Assembly (NCBI GenBank): GCA_947454665.1
Contig: CANGMU010000047.1
Location: 1 to 13,418 of the forward strand
Reading direction: 5' to 3'
Length of the DNA: 13,418 nucleotides
Source: Pseudomonadota bacterium
GTDB lineage: Bacteria; Pseudomonadota; Gammaproteobacteria; Steroidobacterales; Steroidobacteraceae
Below the pieces are notes generated by a model, which was given only the letters and a program-made list of their open reading frames with translations, was not told the DNA's origin and did not search any database. Position numbers and translations under genes: made by a program. Below are positions 6,837 through 12,734 of this stretch, piece by piece. The first letter of the stretch is position 1. Each line of letters begins with the position of its first letter.

Positions 6837-6917
6837 AGTCACCGCTGCCTACGCTGACGCTGTGCAGCGCAGCCCGCGGGTGATCTAATCCTCCGCCAAT
6901 ACAGGGAACACAGCCCA

Positions 6918-6924
6918 GCGAGGG
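6918..6924 (+). promoter_or_regulatory. Ribosome binding site of the 490-residue exported protein
   Basis: GCGAGGG ends 4 bases before ATG 6929 and supports that start, which also places the signal peptide at the N-terminus. Confidence 0.55.
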
Positions 6925-6928
6925 CAGT

Positions 6929-8401
6929 ATGCACGTGAACCACCACCGAGCCTTTCGTCGCGGCGTTGCTGCGTTTGTCGCCGCCGCCCTGCTGTCCGCG
7001 GGTGCCTTTGCAGCGGGCGCGCCGGCCAGCGTCGGCCGTGGCGCACCGCTCGCCATGGATCCGCGCGTGACCGTGGCGCCGCTGCCGGCCCAGCCGACGC
7101 AGGCGCAGGTCGATGAATACATCCGGCAGACACAGTCCCTGAATGTCGGCCCGCAACAGGTGCGCCTGCGTGCCTTCTTCCAGCCGCTGCCGCCGAACGC
7201 GACGCCGCTGCAGCCGGTGAACATCGGCTCCGCCTGGAACGGCGAAGTGCCGCAGGGTGTGAAGCCGCTGCCGGTGGATCTGTTCACGTCGAAAGACTTC
7301 TACGCCGACCGGGCCCTGTGGTCCGATCCGCGGTACTTCCGCTGCAACAGTCCGGCAGCGCTTGAAAACCAGCGCGGCGCGAATGGCGGTGCGCTGATCA
7401 ACAAAGGCGATCCGAAGACCGCGGCCTGGGGCCACTGCGATCGCGATATGACGCGCAAGGCGATCGTCAGCCCCTATGCCTTCAAGACCGCGCAGGCACA
7501 TTACGACGCGCTGCTGGCCGAGACGAAATCGCATGGTGGCCCGACGAAGCACACAAAGGCCAGCCTGCCCAGCGAGTTGAATGGTCGCTACGGCGTCGAG
7601 TTCTTCAATGGCGACTGGTACGCCAGCATGTTCTACAACCAGATCCCGACGATCCTGTCGCTGCTGACGCCCGAATACCAGAAGCGCATGGTGCAGCAGA
7701 TGTACCACGAGGTCGTGAGCGCGGCCTCGCAGTGGCCGTCGCAGTTCTGCTGGCCGGAAGGCTTCATGCGTCGTTTCGATCCGGTGGCGACGCAGCCGCA
7801 GATCAACCCGCACATGGTGCTTGTCACGCCGGAAGTCGTGCAGATTTCCACGGGTGTTGCCCGTAACTTCGTCACCAACATCAACATCGGCCGACAGTTC
7901 AACATGACCGGGGCGGTGCCCCGCATGGGTGCCGACGTGCCGCGCTGGTATGGCGAGACGGTGGGCTTCTGGGACAAGGACGCGCTCATCACCTGGACGT
8001 CCAACATCCAGGGCTGGATGGTGCACGGCAAGTTCGAGTTCTCGAGCAAGATGCAGACCGTGGAGATCTACACGCCCGTGCGCGATGCGAAGGGCACGAT
8101 CACCGCCATCAACCACGAAGCCGTGTTCTACGACCCGGAAGCATTGGTAGAGCCGATTCGTATCGTGCGCACGCTGCGTCGCATGGGTCGCCTCGACGAA
8201 GGCAATCCCTACACCTTCATCGAATGCGTGCCGAACATCTACCCGGTGAAGGGCCATGCGACGGCGGTGACGCCGGGCGAGAACGTGACGTTCGAGATCC
8301 CGGACATCTATGGCCGGCCCTGGGCGAAGAACTGGGAAAAGTATTACGAACAGGGCATGAAGCGTCCGGACAACGACGACGCGATGTTCAAGTTCGATTG
8401 A
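6929..8401 (+). CDS. Exported protein of unknown function with a WYGExxGxWDxD motif
   Basis: A 490-residue protein I cannot name. A signal peptide covers about residues 1-28 (basic HHRAFRR, hydrophobic core, AFA end). The mature protein is a secreted or periplasmic soluble domain with four cysteines (in the YFRCNSP, GHCDRD, FCWPEG and ECVPN segments), enough for two disulfides. Residues 340-354 read WYGETVGFWDKDALI, followed by a run of beta strands. This resembles the Y/W-G-x-S-x-G-x-W-x-G-D-T-L-V motif of uncharacterised exported proteins of Acidobacteria and proteobacteria that occur near DUF6152 genes. Other notable segments are FFNGDWYASMFYNQIP and FETPDIYG-like strands near the C-terminus. 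No known catalytic motif is visible. It stands alone, 92 bases after the glycosyltransferase. Gene reality is certain from its signal peptide, codon use and ribosome binding site. Confidence 0.85.
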   Translation: MHVNHHRAFRRGVAAFVAAALLSAGAFAAGAPASVGRGAPLAMDPRVTVAPLPAQPTQAQVDEYIRQTQSLNVGPQQVRLRAFFQPLPPNATPLQPVNIGSAWNGEVPQGVKPLPVDLFTSKDFYADRALWSDPRYFRCNSPAALENQRGANGGALINKGDPKTAAWGHCDRDMTRKAIVSPYAFKTAQAHYDALLAETKSHGGPTKHTKASLPSELNGRYGVEFFNGDWYASMFYNQIPTILSLLTPEYQKRMVQQMYHEVVSAASQWPSQFCWPEGFMRRFDPVATQPQINPHMVLVTPEVVQISTGVARNFVTNINIGRQFNMTGAVPRMGADVPRWYGETVGFWDKDALITWTSNIQGWMVHGKFEFSSKMQTVEIYTPVRDAKGTITAINHEAVFYDPEALVEPIRIVRTLRRMGRLDEGNPYTFIECVPNIYPVKGHATAVTPGENVTFEIPDIYGRPWAKNWEKYYEQGMKRPDNDDAMFKFD

Positions 8402-8522
8402 TGCGCTGCGTGTCCCGCGGCCTGTGAGACGATGGTCGCGTGGATACGCTCTTCCGCTTCCGCTCCGCGTTGACGCAGGCCGTATCGCTTGCGCTGCATC
8501 CCGTGGATCCGGAGTAAGCCTC

Positions 8523-9014
8523 TTGGCACTCTCGCCGCTTTACAAGGAAACGCTGCTCGACGCCCTGCGCGATGAACTGCGCGTGGCCGGCTTCAAGAAG
8601 CGCGGCGTGGTGTTCCATCGCGTCAGCGCGGATGTGGTGCACCTGATCGCCCTGCAATCCAGCATCGACAGTCCGGGCCAGATTCCGCAGCTGACGATCA
8701 ATCTCGCGCTCTGGTGCAAGCCGCTGGCTGCCCGCGGCACCGAACCCTCTGTCATTGCCGCCGTGTGGCGATGCCGACTGGGCGACGTGTTGCCGACGAA
8801 GACGGACCTCTGGTGGACGGTCCCGGACAAGGCCTCGCTACCTAAGGTGGCCCGAGGCATGCTCGCGGATCTCAAGGCCCACGGCATTCCCGCGCTGGAC
8901 CTTCTGCCCGATTCGGCTGCGCTGTTTGCGCTATGGCGCGGTGGTCAGTCGCCGGGCCTCGCGGCCTCGGAAGCGCAGCGCTATCTGGCCGCCTTGGCCA
9001 ACCAGCCCTCGTAA
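8523..9014 (+). CDS. DUF4304 domain protein
   Basis: A 163-residue cytoplasmic protein of the DUF4304 family, which is of unknown function. It matches the family in its first helix and strand (LYKETLLDALRDELRVAGFKKRG, then VFHRVSADVVHLIALQSS) and in the QLTINLALW strand. The start is not obvious. The frame is open from GTG 8424, but the segment before the domain is arginine-rich and unlike the family. TTG 8523 is preceded by GGAG at 8511-8514, 8 bases upstream, and gives a protein beginning MALSPLYKE, so TTG is preferred. The last 34 bases overlap the 3' end of the convergent RraB-family gene. A short open frame (8440-8517) ends just before the TTG and overlaps the GGAG. Confidence 0.75.
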   Translation: MALSPLYKETLLDALRDELRVAGFKKRGVVFHRVSADVVHLIALQSSIDSPGQIPQLTINLALWCKPLAARGTEPSVIAAVWRCRLGDVLPTKTDLWWTVPDKASLPKVARGMLADLKAHGIPALDLLPDSAALFALWRGGQSPGLAASEAQRYLAALANQPS

Positions 9015-9319
9015 CGGCCTCTGCCCTCGGTGGCAATGACCTGCAGTTTGTCGCGCAGGCCTTGAAGGTCTGATTCCACCGGATACATCCGTTTCACGCC
9101 CAGCACCTCCCAACGGTTTTGGCGCGTGTCCTGCGAGACAGTCGTCGCAAAGGCGAGGGCTTCGAGCTTCAAGGCCGCTTCATCGGCCGTGAACTGCGTC
9201 GGGAAGTGCAGCAGGAATTCGAAGCGATGCAGCGTCGAGAGATCCGCGCCCGAGGCGGCGAGCCGGGCAAGCGCTGCGCCATCGGCTGAGGTGTCGGCAG
9301 GTGTCATGCGCAAGATCAT
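8981..9319 (-). CDS. RraB-family (ribonuclease E inhibitor-like) protein
   Basis: A 112-residue cytoplasmic protein resembling RraB, the regulator that binds RNase E and changes mRNA decay in gammaproteobacteria. Evidence is the N-terminal RFEFLLHFPTQFTADEAALKL strand-helix, the middle RWEVLGVKRMYPVESDL segment, and the C-terminal GRGRYEGW, which corresponds to the family's G-x-Y-D-G-W ending. It lacks the long acidic N-terminal region of E. coli RraB, so whether it acts on RNase E is not known. Start candidates are ATG 9319, 9307 and 9328; none has a good ribosome binding site and 9319 is a compromise. Its last 34 bases overlap the convergent DUF4304 gene, and its start is about 18 bases from the divergent lipoprotein start. 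Confidence 0.7.
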   Translation of the reverse strand: MILRMTPADTSADGAALARLAASGADLSTLHRFEFLLHFPTQFTADEAALKLEALAFATTVSQDTRQNRWEVLGVKRMYPVESDLQGLRDKLQVIATEGRGRYEGWLAKAAR

Positions 9320-9337
9320 CGCGTGCATACTCGGCGA

Positions 9338-9943
9338 ATGAAAGTCCCCGTCATCATGATGACGTGCCTGCTGCTGACGGCCTGCCAGCGCCACGCGCCG
9401 CCCGCGAAGCATGCGGGCCTCTGTCCGACCGACAGCATCGGCCAGGTCACCGAGGATCATCTCCCCGTGGCGGCCTGGAAGGCGGATCTGGTCACCTGCA
9501 GCTATGGCCCGGCGGAAAGCGACGCGATCGAGTCGACGTTGTACGTGCAGGAAGCCGACCAGCCCTTGCGGCGTCTGGCGACTGGCCTGACGGGCACGAT
9601 GCATCCCCTGGTCATCGCGCGCCGCGTGTTCGCCTGCCAGGAGAACACGATCCTTGGAACCACGGCGCCGATGCTGATCGATCTGGATGGCGCGGCACGG
9701 GCGCTGTTACCGCATGCCGGCAGCCTGCGTGCCTGCAACGCCGTGGGCACGGGCGAGCAGCTGCTGCTGCAATACGACGACGTGGCGGGTGCTGACAGCG
9801 CGCCGTTCTCGATCGTCCGTGTGTATGGCTCGGATGGCGAGCCGCTCATCGAACAGCGCTTCGACCATGAAGGCAGCATCGCCTTCAGCGTGGACGGCAA
9901 GCCCTATACGGCGGATGTGCTGGAGCCGGAGATGCCGGACTAG
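9338..9943 (+). CDS. Small lipoprotein of unknown function
   Basis: A 201-residue protein with a type II signal peptide: a short MKVPVIMMTCLLLTAC with lipobox L13-T14-A15-C16, so C16 should be lipidated and the protein anchored in the membrane. Q17 after the cysteine favours the outer membrane under the E. coli +2 rule. The mature part has four further cysteines (C29, C54, C100, C133), consistent with two disulfides, and alternates short beta strands (for example APMLIDLDGAARALL and FSIVRVYGSDGEPLIEQRF) that suggest a small beta-propeller-like or beta-sandwich fold. I recognise no family. There is no ribosome binding site; CATACT lies 6 bases upstream of ATG 9338, so a leaderless message is possible. 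The stop (TAG, 9941-9943) overlaps the convergent stop of the next gene in CTAG. Confidence 0.8.
   Translation: MKVPVIMMTCLLLTACQRHAPPAKHAGLCPTDSIGQVTEDHLPVAAWKADLVTCSYGPAESDAIESTLYVQEADQPLRRLATGLTGTMHPLVIARRVFACQENTILGTTAPMLIDLDGAARALLPHAGSLRACNAVGTGEQLLLQYDDVAGADSAPFSIVRVYGSDGEPLIEQRFDHEGSIAFSVDGKPYTADVLEPEMPD
9940..9943. other. CTAG shared by two convergent stop codons
   Basis: The plus-strand lipoprotein stop (TAG, 9941-9943) and the minus-strand decarboxylase-like stop (TAG, 9940-9942) overlap within the palindrome CTAG, so there is no room for a terminator between the coding regions. Confidence 0.9.
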
Positions 9944-10743
9944 GTCTTCGCCGACAGCAGCCGGCCATAGCCGGGCGCTGCGCCATCCAGGCCCGCAAGT
10001 CGCGCGCCGGCCCACAGCCCGTGCGGCATGCTCGAGATGACCGGCACGCCCGTGCGCTTTTCCAGAATCGGTATGAGCTCCAGCGTGCGGAAGCCGCCGC
10101 AGGACACCAGCAGCGAATCCGTGCCGCGGGCCCTGGCCTGTACGCCTGCGGCGAAGTCCTCAAGGACCTGTTGCGTCACCTTGTCGACATCCGTCATCGC
10201 TTCGATGCCGAGACCTTCGATGCGCACCGGCTCGATCCCGTGCTCGATCAGGAAGGCACGCAGGCGCTCGTTCACCGTGTCGTTGTAGGCCGTCGCCACC
10301 GCAACGCGCCGGGCACCCAGCTTCTTCAGGCCTTCGATCACGCCATTGCTCATGGTTGTCGCCGGCAAGCCGGTCTCGCGCGTGACGGTCTCGCGCAGCT
10401 GCCGGTTGAACGCCTCGCCCTTGTAGAAGGTCAGCGAGGTGCCGGTCAGCTCGATCGCCTCGGCGCCCGCTGCCGCGAGCTGCCTCGCCGCGGCGGGTAT
10501 GCGCGACAGCGCGGCATCGAAGCCTTCCGGCGTCATGCGTTCGATGCCCAGGCCGACCGTCACATATCGGAGGCGGTCGCCATACATGGCCACGCCTTCT
10601 TCGGGGATGGCGGTGCGGTCCGGCGGGAAGATCAGGCCCAGCACAGGGGCCTTCTTCGGCGCGGCCGCCTGCGTGGTGTCACCGAGCGCAGCCGTCGCGG
10701 CGGCTGCGCTGCCCAGGATCAGGTCGCGGCGGGTCAGTGTCAT
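9940..10743 (-). CDS. Tat-exported arylmalonate decarboxylase-like protein (Asp/Glu racemase fold)
   Basis: A 267-residue protein closely resembling bacterial arylmalonate decarboxylase (AMDase), which decarboxylates disubstituted malonates without cofactor and is related to maleate isomerase and Asp/Glu racemase. Shared landmarks, from memory of the family, are: PP at 40-41 after the first strand; LGIERMTPEGFDAAL; GTSLTFYKG with G101-T102-S103 (oxyanion hole); TMSNGV; ATAYNDTVNERL with Y153 (like Tyr126); and LLVSCGG with C215 (like catalytic Cys188). G101 sits where racemases and maleate isomerase have their first cysteine, so a one-cysteine decarboxylase type is favoured. Unlike the cytoplasmic AMDase, it begins MTLTRRDLILGS, a twin-arginine signal, so it should be exported folded. 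It starts 10 bases after brnA on the same strand, with at most a weak ribosome binding site. Substrate unknown. Confidence 0.85.
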   Translation of the reverse strand: MTLTRRDLILGSAAAATAALGDTTQAAAPKKAPVLGLIFPPDRTAIPEEGVAMYGDRLRYVTVGLGIERMTPEGFDAALSRIPAAARQLAAAGAEAIELTGTSLTFYKGEAFNRQLRETVTRETGLPATTMSNGVIEGLKKLGARRVAVATAYNDTVNERLRAFLIEHGIEPVRIEGLGIEAMTDVDKVTQQVLEDFAAGVQARARGTDSLLVSCGGFRTLELIPILEKRTGVPVISSMPHGLWAGARLAGLDGAAPGYGRLLSAKT

Positions 10744-10753
10744 GTCCCGGAGA

Positions 10754-11026
10754 CTAGAGCTTGCTCAGGCGTTCCGCCATGCGCGTCTGCCAACCTGGGC
10801 CCGTTGCGCGCCATTTCGCGAGCACGTCGGAGGGGAGGCGGATCGTCACCTGAACGCGTGGGTTTTCCGAGAACGGACGCCCCCCCTTCACGACACGACC
10901 GCGAGACACCATCTCGTCGGTCAGTTCCGGAAGCTCTTCGTACTCTTGCGGTTGAATGACATGACGATCAACTGCATCCATGTCCGAGCCGTATAAGCGG
11001 CGCGACCTTTTCTGCTTCGCGGGCAT
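10754..11026 (-). CDS. brnA: BrnA-family antitoxin
   Basis: A 90-residue ribbon-helix-helix type antitoxin of the BrnA family that should neutralise BrnT and repress its own operon. The family core is clear: YEELPELTDEMVSRGRVVKGGRP (about 29-51), then NPRVQVTIRLPSDVLAKWRATGPGWQTRMAERL, where TIRLP is the DNA-contacting strand and GPGWQTR the family ending. The start chosen (ATG 11026) has GAGGAAA 6 bases upstream and overlaps brnT by 59 bases. ATG 10981, which overlaps brnT by only 14 bases, is the other option but has a poor site. The basic N-terminus (MPAKQKRSRR) fits the overlapping frame. Toxin-before-antitoxin order is typical of brnTA. Confidence 0.88.
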   Translation of the reverse strand: MPAKQKRSRRLYGSDMDAVDRHVIQPQEYEELPELTDEMVSRGRVVKGGRPFSENPRVQVTIRLPSDVLAKWRATGPGWQTRMAERLSKL

Positions 11027-11258
11027 TGGCTTTCCTCATCGAAAATACATGGCGTGATTCGCCGCGCTGGACGAAACAGACGACCACCAGCCGGCCGTGC
11101 AGGTAACCGTATGCGATGACCCGCTCCTCTCCGTAATCACGGCGAAGGTCGGGGACCATGTAGGTCGTGTCAGCGAACACCCGCCCGGCATCCAGGAAAT
11201 CCAGACCGCGATGTTCGAGCGTCCACGCGCGTTTGGATGGATCGAAGGTGATGTGCAT
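10968..11258 (-). CDS. brnT: BrnT-family toxin (RelE-fold ribonuclease)
   Basis: A 96-residue BrnT toxin, a RelE-superfamily ribonuclease that reduces translation when free. Family features include MHITFDPSKRAWTLEHRGLDFLDAGRVF at the N-terminus (the D-x-x-K/R and H-G-x-D-F pattern), DLRRDYGEERVIAYGYLHGRLVVVCF in the middle, and SMRKANAREAEK (73-84), the conserved R-K-A-N-x-R-E motif. The usual 'SAR' is here 'SMR'. The protein ends with a longer tail than usual, LIRLGHGCS, encoded in the overlap with brnA. ATG 11258 has no ribosome binding site; the -10 box TACAAT ends 4 bases before it, so translation is probably leaderless. BrnA encoded downstream is the cognate antitoxin. Confidence 0.9.
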   Translation of the reverse strand: MHITFDPSKRAWTLEHRGLDFLDAGRVFADTTYMVPDLRRDYGEERVIAYGYLHGRLVVVCFVQRGESRHVFSMRKANAREAEKVAPLIRLGHGCS

Positions 11259-11260
11259 GG

Positions 11261-11278
11261 TTATTGTAACTACAACAA
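11261..11278. promoter_or_regulatory. Imperfect palindrome over the brnTA -10 box, likely BrnA operator
   Basis: TTATTGTAACTACAACAA has 8-base arms around an AC centre with one mismatched pair; the inner 12 bases (TTGTAACTACAA) are perfect. It covers the -10 box of brnTA. BrnA-type antitoxins repress their own promoter through such sites, so autoregulation here is inferred from position and symmetry. Confidence 0.6.
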
Positions 11279-11290
11279 CATCGGCGTCAA
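11263..11290 (-). promoter_or_regulatory. Promoter of brnTA
   Basis: On the minus strand TTGACG (11285-11290) is followed after 16 bases by TACAAT (11263-11268), each with five matches to the sigma-70 consensus. The -10 box ends 4 bases before ATG 11258, which implies a leaderless or nearly leaderless message. Confidence 0.75.
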
Positions 11291-11557
11291 GCTGGGCTTG
11301 AAAGCACATCACCTGGGTTCGGTCGTGGCGACTCGCCATTCCCTCGGCGGCGCCCCGATATCCGGGGAAATTGGATGGATGCACCTGAATCCGGAACCTT
11401 GCAGGCAATTGGAGTTGCAGTTCGATTCCGTCCCAGTGCATCCGGCAAGCGCTGGCCGCGTGGCGCATTGACGGAGTAGGCTCGACCCTCAGACAAAAAC
11501 AGGCTCCGCGTTTGCGGGGTTATAGATTTCACAACGAATGGGTTCGGGGGGGCTGAC
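11291..11557. other. Intergenic region between brnTA and the SDR operon
   Basis: This gap (299 bases between the two starts) holds no convincing gene. It contains a perfect 5-bp inverted repeat, CCCCG (11353-11357) and CGGGG (11363-11367), around ATATC. It also has a weak -10-like TATAGA at 11521-11526, about 32 bases before the SDR start, without a matching -35, and a run of seven G at 11546-11552 just before the start codon, acting as an odd ribosome binding site or a slippage-prone tract. Confidence 0.5.
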
Positions 11558-12694
11558 ATGGACGAAAACATGATGAACCGCCGGCAGATGCTCGGTGGGC
11601 TGGCTGCGGCTGGCACGGCGGGTCTGGTGGGCGTCGCAGGTGCCGCGGCACCGGCAGGCATCAACGCGCAGGGCTTTGAAGGCGCACCCTCGCCGGATAT
11701 GGGTCTTTCGCAGACCGCCCCCATCAAGGACATCAAGGGCAAAGTCGCCTACATCACCGGTGGCACCAGTGGCATCGGCCTCGGCATCGCGCAGGCGCTG
11801 CATGAAGCGGGCGCCAAGGTCATCCTGGGCAACTACAGCGACAACCAGTTCGCCGAGGCCCTGAAGAGGTTCCCGGAGAAGGATCCGCGCGTTGCCACGG
11901 TCGTCCATGACGTCATGGTCCGCGACAGCTGGGAATCCAAGGCCGACGAGATCGAAAAGATCTTCGGCAACGTGAACATCCTCATCAACAACGCCGGCGT
12001 CGGCCTGTTCCAGAAGACCACGGAAGGCACGTGGAAGGACTGGGACTGGGGCATGGGCGTGAACTTCTGGGGCCCGGTTTATGGCTGCCACACCTTCGTG
12101 CCGCGCATGCTCAAGCACGGCGAGGGCAGCCACATCGTGACGACGACGTCGACCGATGGCGTGCTGCTGGGCACCGCGGGCATCTATGCCGTCACCAAGA
12201 TGGCCGCTGCGGGCCTGATGGAGCAGCTGCGCCATGAGCTGCGCGATTCGAACATCGGCACCTCGAACCTGATCCCGGGCATGACGACGTCGAACCTGGG
12301 TCGCAGCGAAACCGAATACCGCCCTGCCACCCTGAAGAACGATCCGCCGCCGGCTGGCGCCGCCGCAGCACCGCGCATGGCGGGGCCGCGTCCGGCCATG
12401 CCGGCAGTGCCGGCCGACACGCCGCCGGTCTGGGCGCGCCCGCAGTCGGCGCTGACGGTGGGACGCATCGTCGTGAACAGCATCCTCAACAACGACATGT
12501 GGATCTTCCCGGCGCCGGAATATCGCGTCGGCGTAAAGGCGCGTGGCGATGCCATGGTCGCTTCGGCTGTGGACTATGCCCCGATGCCGGACCACATTGC
12601 CGCGGGCCACGACCGTTACTACCGCACGCCGATCTACCTGCAGGAAATCGCCCATCGCAAGGCGACCCGCAAGCGGACGATCCCGGGCATCTGA
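11558..12694 (+). CDS. Tat-exported short-chain dehydrogenase/reductase (SDR)
   Basis: A 378-residue classical SDR with an export signal. Residues 1-30 hold a twin-arginine signal (MNRRQMLGGLAAAG, R8-R9). The Rossmann core follows: VAYITGGTSGIG (TGxxxGIG, 67-74), HDV (117-119), NNAGV (144-148), N169 in VNFWG, S198, and Y210-xxx-K214 as the catalytic pair. The protein is longer than the usual 250 residues, and positions 263-290 are a Pro/Ala-rich stretch before a unique C-terminal region rich in Tyr, Asp and Pro. Tat export would carry the enzyme folded, perhaps with bound NAD(P). It starts at ATG 11558 after a G-run; ATG 11573 would also keep the signal. It is followed 40 bases later by a PQQ-dependent dehydrogenase, so the pair likely forms an operon for oxidation or reduction of alcohols or ketones outside the cytoplasm. 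Substrate unknown. Confidence 0.88.
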   Translation: MDENMMNRRQMLGGLAAAGTAGLVGVAGAAAPAGINAQGFEGAPSPDMGLSQTAPIKDIKGKVAYITGGTSGIGLGIAQALHEAGAKVILGNYSDNQFAEALKRFPEKDPRVATVVHDVMVRDSWESKADEIEKIFGNVNILINNAGVGLFQKTTEGTWKDWDWGMGVNFWGPVYGCHTFVPRMLKHGEGSHIVTTTSTDGVLLGTAGIYAVTKMAAAGLMEQLRHELRDSNIGTSNLIPGMTTSNLGRSETEYRPATLKNDPPPAGAAAAPRMAGPRPAMPAVPADTPPVWARPQSALTVGRIVVNSILNNDMWIFPAPEYRVGVKARGDAMVASAVDYAPMPDHIAAGHDRYYRTPIYLQEIAHRKATRKRTIPGI

Positions 12695-12722
12695 TCGCGA
12701 CGACGACAACAAGAACTATGAC

Positions 12723-12727
12723 GAGGG
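12723..12727 (+). promoter_or_regulatory. Ribosome binding site fixing a GTG start
   Basis: GAGGG lies 7 bases before GTG 12735. The nearby ATG codons (12719, 12730) are out of frame and lead to an immediate TGA. Confidence 0.6.
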
Positions 12728-12734
12728 TTATGCC

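Noticed and set aside
6858..6869. CGCTG-TG-CAGCG repeat after the glycosyltransferase as a terminator
   Set aside because: The stem is only 5 bp with a 2-base loop and is not followed by a T-run.
6839..8257. Long minus-strand frame (472 codons) opposite the 490-residue exported protein
   Set aside because: It has a composition typical of antisense frames and no recognisable motifs. The plus-strand gene has a signal peptide and ribosome binding site.
9940..10743. Maleate isomerase or Asp/Glu racemase for the decarboxylase-like protein
   Set aside because: The first active-site cysteine of those enzymes is glycine here (G101) and only C215 is kept, which is the arylmalonate decarboxylase pattern.
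11468..11473. TTGACG as the -35 box of the SDR promoter
   Set aside because: No acceptable -10 lies 16-18 bases downstream (AGACAA-like), and the weak TATAGA at 11521 is too far away.
11489..12712. Minus-strand frame (407 codons) opposite the SDR
   Set aside because: The SDR on the plus strand shows all family motifs; the opposite frame is an arginine- and histidine-rich shadow.
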